Below are positions 37,783 to 47,535 of a stretch of DNA of 64,000 nt, in pieces. The notes beneath the pieces are model-generated. The model ran no database searches, was not told the origin of the DNA, and saw only the letters and a list, made by a program, of their open reading frames with translations. Source of the DNA: Rhodoferax sp. (GTDB lineage Bacteria; Pseudomonadota; Gammaproteobacteria; Burkholderiales; Burkholderiaceae_C); NCBI RefSeq assembly GCF_028688795.1, contig NZ_JAQTXM010000023.1, forward strand, positions 1-64,000. Reading direction: 5' to 3'. Position numbers and translations under genes: made by a program. The number at the start of each line of letters is the position of its first letter. Position 1 is the first letter of the stretch.

Positions 37783-38036
37783 GATGCGTCGCTTGGGCGC
37801 AAGATGCGGCTTTTGCTGCGAATGTTGCTGACATAGGTCTGCGCATCTGTGGTGGCAAAACTCTCCAGCGGCTTGAGTCGCTCAAAATACGCTTGTGCAT
37901 CTGCAACGGGGTCTTTGTGAATGTCGCTTTCAAGCGTGCGGCGAATCAGCTCTGAAATGCTGACTCGCATGCTCGCTGCGCGCAGCTTCAGGTGGTCATA
38001 AAGATCGTTTTGCAGGTAGATTTGGGTACGGTGCAT
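37779..38036 (-). CDS. Ribbon-helix-helix (CopG-like) antitoxin
   Basis: RTQIYLQNDLYDHLKLRAASMRVSISELIRRTLE. Confidence 0.86.
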   Translation of the reverse strand: MHRTQIYLQNDLYDHLKLRAASMRVSISELIRRTLESDIHKDPVADAQAYFERLKPLESFATTDAQTYVSNIRSKSRILRPSDAS

Positions 38037-38057
38037 GGTAGATACCTGATCAATTTA

Positions 38058-38075
38058 ATGTATAAAAGTGTACAT
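38058..38075. promoter_or_regulatory. Candidate TA autoregulatory operator
   Basis: ATGTA-taaaagtg-TACAT inverted repeat 22 nt upstream of the antitoxin start. Confidence 0.4.
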
Positions 38076-38178
38076 CACTGATGGTAAATTTTCAGAAAAT
38101 CCATTTCGTTCGAACCTGGCCCCGCCATTAGGGTTCTTCTATGGCAAAAAACACGCAGTAAAAAGCCCCGCCGTTTAA

Positions 38179-38952
38179 CTAAAAAGAATCCAAAGGCATG
38201 AATGCCACGACTTCGGCCGTGGCCGGGTCAAGAAATACCGTCCAAAACGATTTGCGCCCAACCATTGGCGTGTAAACCATTGATTCTGGCGCGTGGCCTG
38301 CCTTGGCGATGACAGCATCAATTGCAGTTGCCTGAAGCGGGAACTTGGCCTTCAGTTCAACGATCGATTTGGCCGCTTGCCGAATTTCACTTTTTGCTGC
38401 GGCATAAGGCTGCCAAAGGTCGGGGCGTGCGCTCAATGAAAGACCCTCTAGCGCAGCCAGGGTGGCCGCCATTTTTTCGTTGCCATCGCGGAACGGGCGC
38501 AGTGACAGCAGCGTCGGGCCAGTGAGCGGCAAGGCCACCACATCACGCGGTGCCAGGTGAAGCAATTCAACCGGAATGTCAACCGCGTGCACCACCCGAA
38601 AACGGTCGTATTCAAACACCATGTGCACCGGGCGCGCCGCAAACACAGTCCACAGGCCGTAGCCCAAGGCAGCCAATTGGATCACCACAACGATCACCAG
38701 ATCGCGCCGCAGTTCTGCCCACGGTTTAGCACGGTTAAACACGGCGAGCGTAATCAAGGGGCCAAGAATGACATCCACCACCACCAAGAGCAAGAACAGT
38801 TCACGTCCACCTGAAATATCCCGGTAGGGGTAGGGATACCAAAGTCCGAACACCAACAGTGCAGCCAGTAGCGCAACAACAAGGCTGAGCCCCAAGTGAA
38901 TGCCACTGGCTTGAAGGCGGTCTTTCCATAAAAGTGAAGTTACGGTTTGCAT
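38179..38952 (-). CDS. TfpX/TfpZ-family type IV pilin accessory protein
   Basis: LWYPYPYRDISGGRELFLLLVVVDVILGPLITLAVFN; next to pilin and ligase genes. Confidence 0.88.
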   Translation of the reverse strand: MQTVTSLLWKDRLQASGIHLGLSLVVALLAALLVFGLWYPYPYRDISGGRELFLLLVVVDVILGPLITLAVFNRAKPWAELRRDLVIVVVIQLAALGYGLWTVFAARPVHMVFEYDRFRVVHAVDIPVELLHLAPRDVVALPLTGPTLLSLRPFRDGNEKMAATLAALEGLSLSARPDLWQPYAAAKSEIRQAAKSIVELKAKFPLQATAIDAVIAKAGHAPESMVYTPMVGRKSFWTVFLDPATAEVVAFMPLDSF

Positions 38953-38998
38953 GATCGTTTAGTCTTGATGAAATGTAGGGAAGTTGTATCAACAGCTA

Positions 38999-40684
38999 TC
39001 AATCCGCACCAACAACGGCGGCAAGTTGAGGATACTTTTCTTTCATTAAACGCCGCAATTCCCTTTGACAGGCTAAGTAATATGCATTGCCATACATACC
39101 ACGAATAATGGCCAGTTGATGGTTTGCCTTTGCAGGATCGTCATTAAGAGCCAAAGCCAACGCATATCGGAAATGCGGCACATTGTCGGCAAATCGCTGC
39201 GACACAACGCGTAGCGTTTCCAAATCTGTTTTTTGCATATTAGGCTCAATGACCAGCCGTCTAGATTTGAGCATCGTACCCATTTGCGACAGCATCCACA
39301 CGTCAGGAATTTCATAGGTCTCTGACGTTTTTCCAATACGTAGATTTTCGAACCTTACCACCCTAAAGTCTTCTTCGATCAAAAAGTACTCATAGGTCAG
39401 ACAACTGCCTATTGGCAACCATAAAGCCAGCAAGCCCCACGCCCAACGCACATTCAGTGTGATCATCCTGACTGGAACCTGAGACGCTTCCACCACACCC
39501 ACCATCAACCCGGCAGTGATTAAAAAGTAAGCATAAGCAAACGGATACTCCAGCATGCTGTGCACAGCAAGAGGCAATAGGCAAGTCATGGCGTAAACGG
39601 CATCTAGGCGCTTGCTGGCAATAATGCGAGTAACAAACCAGTAAGCGACAGCACCGGTCAGCAAAAGCCCTAATGGCAGGCCGTTCCAAGCCAACATGTC
39701 CAACACAAAATTGTGCGCGTAGGTGTACGGGAGCGATCCTGGGTAGGCGATTGCCCCCACTGCACTGGCTGTTGCTGTCTGGTTCCAGCCATAACCGACC
39801 CAAGGGGATTGCATCACGGCGTAGCCAATCTGTTGCCAAATGCGAAATCGCTCGCTAATGGCCTCTGGCGACCGGATGCTGCGTACGTCACTCAGCAGCA
39901 GAAGCTCATTGAGATACGGCAAAGCCAGTGTGCCAATGAGAAAGCATGCTGCCCAACAAGCCACTGCCTTGCCGGACAGGCGCGACTTGATGGCACCTTT
40001 GCGCCACATGAGATAAGCAGCCACGATCAACACGCTGAGCATGCCCGTGCGAGATTGCGTCAGGATCAACACCCCGGTCATGAAACCAATACAAAGCGCA
40101 AAAGCGAGGCGGCCAATTGCGCCACGTTCAAACACATAAGTACAAGCCGACATGCCCATCAACAATAGTGTTGCCAATTGATTGGGTTGCCCCAGGTTTC
40201 CCATGGCACGGTCACCAGCATCGGCATGGATAACGTACATACCCAAGGGGTTATCGACATTCAGCCATTGCGCCAGGCCAATGACCGATGAGACCATAGC
40301 TGCGATCCAGAGGCAATACATCAGCCAGGTCAAATCATCGTCGGTTTTGCGCGTGTCCACGTTGGTCAAGTGGTAGCCAACATAAACTGCAGCCAAAAGG
40401 CCCGAAAGATACAGTGATGACATCAATGCATCACCCGCAAAAGAACTGACACTGCCAGCATATTGAAACCACGGTACCAGCACCACAACCGCAATCCATG
40501 CGCAAGCCCGTGGCAACGAAACAAAGTTTGATTGACACGGAATGGCGCTAGCAAGAAGGAAACCAAGTCCTATTAGCGCCATCAACTCAGCGTGGAAATT
40601 TACCCATGGCCGATAGTGGTCATAGGCCAGCCACGACAGCGTGAAAAACAGTAACCCGAAAGCGTAGGGGCGTGAAATGCGCAT
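38999..40684 (-). CDS. O-antigen ligase-like pilin O-oligosaccharyltransferase (PglL/TfpO-type)
   Basis: Wzy_C-type polytopic protein; GNLGQPNQLATLLLMG; SPWVGYGWNQ; AHNFVLDMLAWNGLPLG. Confidence 0.87.
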   Translation of the reverse strand: MRISRPYAFGLLFFTLSWLAYDHYRPWVNFHAELMALIGLGFLLASAIPCQSNFVSLPRACAWIAVVVLVPWFQYAGSVSSFAGDALMSSLYLSGLLAAVYVGYHLTNVDTRKTDDDLTWLMYCLWIAAMVSSVIGLAQWLNVDNPLGMYVIHADAGDRAMGNLGQPNQLATLLLMGMSACTYVFERGAIGRLAFALCIGFMTGVLILTQSRTGMLSVLIVAAYLMWRKGAIKSRLSGKAVACWAACFLIGTLALPYLNELLLLSDVRSIRSPEAISERFRIWQQIGYAVMQSPWVGYGWNQTATASAVGAIAYPGSLPYTYAHNFVLDMLAWNGLPLGLLLTGAVAYWFVTRIIASKRLDAVYAMTCLLPLAVHSMLEYPFAYAYFLITAGLMVGVVEASQVPVRMITLNVRWAWGLLALWLPIGSCLTYEYFLIEEDFRVVRFENLRIGKTSETYEIPDVWMLSQMGTMLKSRRLVIEPNMQKTDLETLRVVSQRFADNVPHFRYALALALNDDPAKANHQLAIIRGMYGNAYYLACQRELRRLMKEKYPQLAAVVGAD

Positions 40685-40707
40685 AAAAAAAGCGGCCGAA
40701 GCCGCTT
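40685..40707 (-). terminator. Intrinsic terminator downstream of pilA
   Basis: AAGCGGC-CGAA-GCCGCTT hairpin, on the minus strand followed by a T7 run. Confidence 0.85.
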
Positions 40708-40724
40708 GTTTTGTGTATCTAAAT

Positions 40725-41222
40725 TTAAAGCGCCTTGCATGAGCCAGGTAGGTACTTGGCATTCATTGTTCCTGGGCCGCAGATCCAAGAGTTAACTGGC
40801 AGTCCCATCGCTGGTTGTGCGCACGCGGCGAAAGTGGTTTGTGTTGAAGCCGAACACGGAGCCATCTTGATGGTGCCATCGATACCGGTTCCCAAAGCTT
40901 GAGACGTCACAGTAATCAAGCCACCGCCAACCCCGCCTGCAGTTATGCCGTCAGCGGTTGTCACCGTCGAGACATATTTAGTGCCAGAGCCCGAGGCAAT
41001 TTCACAGCCCCATTTACCAGCCAAAGGCGCAACTGTTCCTGTCTGAATGGCTTCGGTCATTCCCGTACGACAAGCCGAAGCCGCCAAAATCACTTCAGAA
41101 ACCTTAGCCTTTACCGTGTAATCCTGATAAGCCGGCAAAGCCACCGCAGCCAAAATACCGATGATCGCGACAACGATCATCAACTCGATCAGGGTAAAAC
41201 CCTTTTGCATAGAACGCTTCAT
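40725..41222 (-). CDS. pilA: Type IV major pilin
   Basis: [39 protein letters not shown] class III signal. Confidence 0.94.
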   Translation of the reverse strand: MKRSMQKGFTLIELMIVVAIIGILAAVALPAYQDYTVKAKVSEVILAASACRTGMTEAIQTGTVAPLAGKWGCEIASGSGTKYVSTVTTADGITAGGVGGGLITVTSQALGTGIDGTIKMAPCSASTQTTFAACAQPAMGLPVNSWICGPGTMNAKYLPGSCKAL

Positions 41223-41425
41223 GTTGAGCTCCAAAAGTTAAGAATAAGAACACTGAGAACGAAGACATATCAGCAGATTCCGTGCCACACCCCAAAAACC
41301 ATCAAAGATCGTAGGAATTCGCCTCTTCAGCAACGTTTCAGTCCAATTCAGCCTTCAAAAAGCATTTCCAGCATGAAATGACACGGTTTTTTGCGTGCCA
41401 CTGACCAAATGACACAAACCCAAGG

Positions 41426-41947
41426 GTGTCACAGCACCAGAGGGTGATTAACATGCAGCTCATGGAAGCAAACACACTCACCGTCAGCATTGAAACCGCC
41501 GTGGCGGTCACCGACCGTAGCCGCAGCACTTGGTGGCGGCACTTGTCCGAGGGCAAGGTGACCCGTGTGACGGATGACGCCCGGGGGCGCGCCATGCTGG
41601 CTTGGGCGGATGTGGCGCCAGAAATCTCAGTCCCCATGGACGCCGACGAGCTGGCTTTGGTGTTGCGCGCTGACGCCGGTGAGTCAGAGGCTCAAAACGA
41701 GCTTGGCCAGATTTTTCTACACGCTGACAAATTCAAATTGGCGCTTTATTGGCTTCGGCTAGCCGCCGGCAAAAACAACGCCGATGCGATGCAATGGCTG
41801 GCTCACTGCTATGTCAGTGGCAAGGGTGTGCCCAAAGACGATTATTTGGGCGTGATGTGGCTGGCCAAGGCCGCAGCGCTCGGCCATGTGCTTGCGCAAG
41901 GGCAGATGCGTGGGTTACTAAGGCAGAGCTGTTCCATGACGGATTAA
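41426..41947 (+). CDS. Sel1-repeat-containing protein (start may be 41453)
   Basis: NADAMQWLAHCYVSGKGVPKDDYLGVMWLAKAAALGH. Confidence 0.78.
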   Translation: MSQHQRVINMQLMEANTLTVSIETAVAVTDRSRSTWWRHLSEGKVTRVTDDARGRAMLAWADVAPEISVPMDADELALVLRADAGESEAQNELGQIFLHADKFKLALYWLRLAAGKNNADAMQWLAHCYVSGKGVPKDDYLGVMWLAKAAALGHVLAQGQMRGLLRQSCSMTD

Positions 41948-42109
41948 TGACCCGGTAAGCTGAGCTGGCGCACAAAACGCCACTAGAAACTTGCGGGCTG
42001 CAGCGTTTTATTCAGCGAGGACATGAATATTGATGAAACCTTGGAGGGAGCGCGCATCGTGAGCCCGCTCGCTTGATGCGGGCATAAACATGGCCCAAGC
42101 TCAATCCAA

Positions 42110-42301
42110 TCAATGCGGCTCGCGCGGTTGCGTTGGCTCAAGCGGTTCTGGCTCGGCTGGTTTTTCGGTTTTTGGCTCGGGGGCTGATGCCAAGTCTGGG
42201 TGGCACATTTTTTCGCCATCCCATTGCTGTCCGCACCAGCAATGGCCGTTTGCGTCAATGATGCAGGTGCCGGTTCCGCAGCAGCGGTCGTCGTCATTCA
42301 T
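42110..42301 (-). CDS. Small Cys-rich protein, unknown function
   Basis: DRCCGTGTCIIDANGHCWCGQQWDGEKMC followed by P/E-rich tail. Confidence 0.65.
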   Translation of the reverse strand: MNDDDRCCGTGTCIIDANGHCWCGQQWDGEKMCHPDLASAPEPKTEKPAEPEPLEPTQPREPH

Positions 42302-42415
42302 GGTGGGTCCTCGGTAAGTGGGGTTTCCAGTTTATTTCCAAATCATTGCGGTCCAGGCGCGATGAGGGTTTACTGCCCCTTTCACGCTTTTTTAAGTACG
42401 AGACCGCACTTGGAC

Positions 42416-44368
42416 TCAGTCAATCAGCCAGCAACAAACAAGCGGAGGGATCGTGACCGCGTCGTTTTCAACCTTGAGGCGCTCGCCAGAACATAACTCT
42501 CGCATGGCATCCTGCTGAAACAAGCCATAGGGGCGCAAGGCACCAAGTGCGAGCTTTTGTGCACTGTTGTTGAAGTTGCTGGCCACCAACACCCGGTTGC
42601 GCGGGTTGTGCAGGTCGGTGCGCAAAAACACCAGCAGGTTGGGGTTATCCACGGTCAGTAACTGTCGATTGTCAAAATCTGCAAACGCACTCAACTCCTT
42701 GCGCATGGTGATCATTTTTTTCAGCGCACTGAAGATGCGTTGCTCTACCGTGCCACTCTCGTGGCGCATGGCAGCCTTTTGCCAGTCGAAATAAGAGCGA
42801 TTCACCCAGCGGTTGTCATCCCGCTCAGCGGGGTCGGCCAGATAGGCCAGGCTGTTAAGCGTGCCAATGGCATCGCCGTAGTAAAACAATGGAATGCCAC
42901 CAAAGGCAAGAATCAGGCTGTGCAGCATCAAAATGGTTTTGATGGCGGCCTCAATGGCTGCCGGGTCTTCACTGGCCAGCGCTGCTTCAAGACCAGCCAG
43001 CGAGGCCAGCGAGCCCGATATGCGGGCATCGCCGGTTTTGGGATTCTCACCAAACGGCAACCCCCGCGCGACCGAGGTGGGAAACCGTCCTGTGAAGTAG
43101 TCAAGCAGAAAGCGCCGGTGCTGCACCGGGTCATAGCCTGACAGACGCACGTCCTTGTCGTCAAAGCCCAGGCCAATGTCGTCGTGGCAGCGCACATAGT
43201 TAAGCCAAGTGGCCCGCTCCAGCTTGGCAGGCAAATGCTTGATGCCCTGGTTCAGCAGCACGGCATTTTTGGTCGCCACCCCGTCCCATAGCAAAGACAT
43301 GAGCGTGGCGTTGTAGGCTATCTCGCACTCCTTGGCATTAATGGCATCTTCGCCAAAATACTTGGCCACCTCACTGGGCGCCACAATGGCCTCGGCAATA
43401 AACAACACGCCCGGCGCAGTGACCTGGCAACAGTCCTTCATCAACTGCAACAGCAGATGCGCCTCGCGCTCGTTCTGGCAAGTGCTGCCAATCTTTTTCC
43501 ACAAGAAGGCCACCGCATCAAGACGCAAAATGTCGGCTCCCTGGTTGGCCCAGAACAAAATGATGTCAATCATCTCGATCAACACTGCCGGGTTGCGGTA
43601 GTTCAGGTCCCACTGGTATTGGTTGAACACCGTCATGACCCACTTGCCCATGGCGACATCCCAGGTGAAGTTGCCGGGGGCAGTGTCGGGAAAGACCTCG
43701 GGCATGGTTTCTTCAAAGGTGTCAGGCATCTCGCGATCGTCAAACACGTAGTAATAATCTTGGAATTTTTTGTCACCCTGGCGTGCTTTTTGGGCCCACT
43801 CATGCTCATTGGAGGTGTGGTTGACGACCACATCCAGCACCAGCAGCATGTCGCGCTTCTTTAATGTGGCGGCCAGCGCTTCAACGTCGTGCGTGGTGCC
43901 GTAGCGGGCGTCCACCTTGAAATAGTCCCTGACCGCATAACCACCATCGGCATGGTCTGGCGGGCAATCCAGAATGGGCATGATGTGTAGCATGTTGATG
44001 CCCAGGTCTTGCAGGTAGGGCAACTTGGTGCGCAAGCCTTTCAGGTCGTTGGCAAAGCGATCGCAGTAGAGCGCCATGCCAACCCACTTCTGGCTCAGAA
44101 ACCAGTTGTAGTCCCGCTCCCGGGCCAGGTCTGACTTGCGCAGATGCGGGCTGCGCTCCATATAGCGCAGCGCAAGCGTTTCCACCAGGCTGACCATTTG
44201 TGTCTTGAAGTCGGGCCGATCACCGTAGAGCAAGTGAAGCAAGGAATGGATGGCGTAAAAGTTGGCCCCAAGGCGGGTGTAGAAGTGGCGCAGCCGAAAG
44301 TTGCCAATCTCGGGCTTGAGCTCCATTAGGATCTCGTTGAGCATGGCGTGGGATGCTTGTTCGTACAT
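42416..44368 (-). CDS. ams: Amylosucrase (GH13)
   Basis: LPYLQDLGINMLHIMPILDCPPDHADGGYAVRDYFKVDARYGT; LDVVVNHTSNEHEWA; ILRLDAVAFLWK. Confidence 0.9.
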   Translation of the reverse strand: MYEQASHAMLNEILMELKPEIGNFRLRHFYTRLGANFYAIHSLLHLLYGDRPDFKTQMVSLVETLALRYMERSPHLRKSDLARERDYNWFLSQKWVGMALYCDRFANDLKGLRTKLPYLQDLGINMLHIMPILDCPPDHADGGYAVRDYFKVDARYGTTHDVEALAATLKKRDMLLVLDVVVNHTSNEHEWAQKARQGDKKFQDYYYVFDDREMPDTFEETMPEVFPDTAPGNFTWDVAMGKWVMTVFNQYQWDLNYRNPAVLIEMIDIILFWANQGADILRLDAVAFLWKKIGSTCQNEREAHLLLQLMKDCCQVTAPGVLFIAEAIVAPSEVAKYFGEDAINAKECEIAYNATLMSLLWDGVATKNAVLLNQGIKHLPAKLERATWLNYVRCHDDIGLGFDDKDVRLSGYDPVQHRRFLLDYFTGRFPTSVARGLPFGENPKTGDARISGSLASLAGLEAALASEDPAAIEAAIKTILMLHSLILAFGGIPLFYYGDAIGTLNSLAYLADPAERDDNRWVNRSYFDWQKAAMRHESGTVEQRIFSALKKMITMRKELSAFADFDNRQLLTVDNPNLLVFLRTDLHNPRNRVLVASNFNNSAQKLALGALRPYGLFQQDAMRELCSGERLKVENDAVTIPPLVCCWLID

Positions 44369-44387
44369 CAGTGATCTCCAAAAGGGT

Positions 44388-45218
44388 TCAGTTTTGCGCG
44401 CACAGCCAGGCACCCAGGTCCGGGTGGTAATGGGCCACTCCTTCAAGAATGCCGGCGCTGTAATTGCCATTCATGCCCAAGTAGCCGCCCTGCGCAACAT
44501 ACAGGGTGTCAGGGTTGGCAGCGGCCACCCAACTTTTCACTTGCGCGTCGGCATTGGCCACCAGCACGGCTGGAATGCCGCTGAGCAGCACATCCAGGTC
44601 ATTGCCGCTGTCGCCCGCAAACAGGGTCTGGTGGTCGGTGTAACCGGTTTGTTTCATCAAAAATCGAATGGCGTGTAGCTTGTTTGCGCTGGCGGGCAGG
44701 ACATCGAGCAAGCCGAGCTGGGCGGGCTCATCAATGCTCCAGATCAGATTAGCTTTGATGTGCACCTGTTTCAGGCGGGCATCAACCTCACGGATCAAGC
44801 TTTGAAAATCTTCTGCCAGCGCCACGTGGTAGCTGAGCTTGTGAAGATTCTGCTTTTCCAGTGGCTGCAGGTGTAACGCCGGAAAGACGCCCAGCACGCG
44901 GCACAGATCGTCATGCGTCAGGTCCTGCCAATCCGGGGCGATGTGCGCACGCCAAGCATCATTGGGCTCCCATCCAGCTGGCGTGACCCGGTAAATCGTC
45001 GACCCCACATCAGCGATGGCGAAATCGGGCGTGGGCAAATCGAACTCGACCATGGCCTGCTCAATGAGTGCACGATGCCGGCCGCTCACATAGGCCAGCG
45101 CCACATCATCGCGGCGTACCAGTTGCCGAAACAGCGCCAGCGCCCCGTGGGAGGCGGGCTGCGCGCCATTGGGGATCAGCGTTCGGTCCAGGTCGGTGCA
45201 GACCAGCAAGCGCCTCAT
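44388..45218 (-). CDS. HAD-IIB sucrose-6-phosphate phosphatase-like protein
   Basis: LLVCTDLDRTLIPNG..AYVSGRHRALI..LFAGDSGNDLDVL. Confidence 0.85.
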   Translation of the reverse strand: MRRLLVCTDLDRTLIPNGAQPASHGALALFRQLVRRDDVALAYVSGRHRALIEQAMVEFDLPTPDFAIADVGSTIYRVTPAGWEPNDAWRAHIAPDWQDLTHDDLCRVLGVFPALHLQPLEKQNLHKLSYHVALAEDFQSLIREVDARLKQVHIKANLIWSIDEPAQLGLLDVLPASANKLHAIRFLMKQTGYTDHQTLFAGDSGNDLDVLLSGIPAVLVANADAQVKSWVAAANPDTLYVAQGGYLGMNGNYSAGILEGVAHYHPDLGAWLCAQN

Positions 45219-47377
45219 ACAGCTGACCCCGCGTTGTCGTCGGCGAAAAATTGGTAATGTGCCATGGCCTCCAGAATGCCTGCGGCACATGGCTGCTTTG
45301 AGAAATAGATTTTCTCGATGTTGGCGAGATCGGACAGCTCAGCAAGGTGGCGGTTGTCTACCACTACCCCCAGCGTGTTGCCGCGCAGCATGTCACTGTC
45401 TGCGCCAGTGACACCAGCGACCAGTGTTTTCTCCAGCGAAAAGCCAAATTGCTCGGCACACCAGCGCAGGGCGAGGCCCTTGGACGCGCGCATCGGGAGC
45501 ACATCCAGAAATTGACCAAAAGAAAAAATAACGTTCACTGCCTGTTCATTGCGCAGCAGAAGTTGCCGGATCTCGTTGGCATTGGTCAGCGCAGGATTAA
45601 TGTAGTAGCTCAGCTTGAATGCGCTTTGGTTGCTCTTGGCTTGCATTGTCAGGCCCGGCACCTCGTGAAGAATCTCGCGTACGGCCTGCCGATTCCACAA
45701 GTGGTCGATGTGGCGCGCCCAAACGGCATCCTCGGTCAAGTTGGGTGCGTAATGAATTTGCGTGCCCTGCCCGGTGATCAGCACGTCGGGTTGAGGAATC
45801 TGATGACGTTTTAACGCAATCAGCGCATCGTCCAGGCTGCGCCCGGTGGCAATGCCAAAAATGATGGACTTGCGGTGCGTGTGCATGGTCTGCAAAAACG
45901 GTGCCACCGACACTGTGTCCCCGATCAGATTCAGGTCCAGGCTGGTGAAAATTGCCCGGTCACGGAACATACCCGCGCGCCGACGCAACGTCATGCGGGT
46001 AAGGGGCTCGGTTTTTTCCACCAGCGGTCGGATCACCGAGAGGTAGCTTTCAACATGCGCCGACCACGAGTAAAAGTGCCGCACCCCCTCAACACCATTC
46101 CTGGCCAGGCGCCGCCAAGCGGTCTGGTCTGAGAGGGTTTGCAGCAGCGTGGCCGTCATCGCCTCCTTGTCCAGCGGGTTGATCAGATGGCCGTTGTGGC
46201 AATTGCCAATGATGTCGATCGGGCCACCATCCTCGGTGGCCACAATCGGCAGACCACAGGCTGCCGCCTCAATCAGCGTCAGTCCAAACGGCTCGGTCAG
46301 CGCCGGGTTGCAAAACACCCCACGCGAGACGGCCGCCAGGCGGTACAACACGGCCACCTCTTCTTGCTTGTGGTGTTTTGGGTAGGCCACCTTGCCGTAC
46401 AGGTCGTATTTATCGATGGCCAGCAAAATTTCAGTGAGCACTGTTTTGGCGACGTTTTCCATCTCTTGAATGTCGTCGCGGTTGCCCGCCACAATGACCA
46501 GGTTAGCAGCCTCCTGCAGGGCCGGGGACGCACCGTAGGCTTCAATCAGCGCCACAATGTTTTTCTTTGGGTCGGGGCGTGACAGCGCCAAAATCATCGG
46601 CTTGTTGGGCTGACTCAGATAGCGTTTGAGCTCCAGGGCAATCGGACTCTTCTTTTCATCGCCCACGGGCGGAAAAAATTGGGTGAGGTCTGTGCCCGGT
46701 GGCACTACACGCATGCGCTCAGGCTGGTAAAAATCGTACAGACCGTATTGCTGCTCAATCTCCTGTTGGGTGCTGGTAATGACACGCACGGCAGTGCCCA
46801 ACGTGGTTTCTTCGGCCTCAATACGGCGTGAGATATGGTAAGTTGACTCGATCTCGCTGCGCTTGATGCCGCTGGCCAGCAACTGCTGGCGCTTGTTTCG
46901 GCCCAATGAGTGACCTGTGTGCACCAGGGGAATACCCAACTGGTGCGACAGGCGCGACCCGACATAACCGGCATCGGCGTAATGGCTGTGAATCACATCA
47001 GGCATGCGCGGCTGGCTCTTGAGGTAAGCCAACACGTTGTCCGAAAAATTCTCCAGCGAGTCCCACAACATTTCCTTGCGCAGGTACTTTTCTTCGCCGC
47101 ATTCAATGCGCACGATGCTGGCTTTGCCAGACAGCGGCTCCAGCACTTCGGCGTAATCCGCGCTAACCTGACTGTCGACCACGCGCCGCGTCAGCAGCAC
47201 CACTTGTTCGACATCCGCACGCTCGCCCAAAGCACGGGCCAGTTCCACCACATACTTGGTTTGGCCACCGGTGTCGGCATCGCGCCCAAGCTCCAGGTCA
47301 TGGCCACGAATCAGGCCATGCACACTGATCAGGACAATGTACAAAGGCTTTTTACCAATGACTGCTTGCTTTTTCAT
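45215..47377 (-). CDS. sps: Sucrose-phosphate synthase (GT-B plus C-terminal HAD-like domain)
   Basis: ISVHGLIRGHDLELGRDADTGGQTKYVVELARAL; HSHYADAGYVGSRLSHQLGIPLVHTGHSLGRNKR; TEPFGLTLIEAAACGLP. Confidence 0.92.
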   Translation of the reverse strand: MKKQAVIGKKPLYIVLISVHGLIRGHDLELGRDADTGGQTKYVVELARALGERADVEQVVLLTRRVVDSQVSADYAEVLEPLSGKASIVRIECGEEKYLRKEMLWDSLENFSDNVLAYLKSQPRMPDVIHSHYADAGYVGSRLSHQLGIPLVHTGHSLGRNKRQQLLASGIKRSEIESTYHISRRIEAEETTLGTAVRVITSTQQEIEQQYGLYDFYQPERMRVVPPGTDLTQFFPPVGDEKKSPIALELKRYLSQPNKPMILALSRPDPKKNIVALIEAYGASPALQEAANLVIVAGNRDDIQEMENVAKTVLTEILLAIDKYDLYGKVAYPKHHKQEEVAVLYRLAAVSRGVFCNPALTEPFGLTLIEAAACGLPIVATEDGGPIDIIGNCHNGHLINPLDKEAMTATLLQTLSDQTAWRRLARNGVEGVRHFYSWSAHVESYLSVIRPLVEKTEPLTRMTLRRRAGMFRDRAIFTSLDLNLIGDTVSVAPFLQTMHTHRKSIIFGIATGRSLDDALIALKRHQIPQPDVLITGQGTQIHYAPNLTEDAVWARHIDHLWNRQAVREILHEVPGLTMQAKSNQSAFKLSYYINPALTNANEIRQLLLRNEQAVNVIFSFGQFLDVLPMRASKGLALRWCAEQFGFSLEKTLVAGVTGADSDMLRGNTLGVVVDNRHLAELSDLANIEKIYFSKQPCAAGILEAMAHYQFFADDNAGSAV

Positions 47378-47535
47378 AAAACCCTCCTAGGGGTAAGTGG
47401 ATGCGATTGGTCAGGCGTGGCCATGATGCGCCCGTCTTGCGCGGTGCGCCCTTTTCACGTCTTGGATGCCCGGACAAAAACCGCCGGACACGGGGTCTGG
47501 GCCTCGACACCAGCCAGCCATGGGACAATTCCGAA

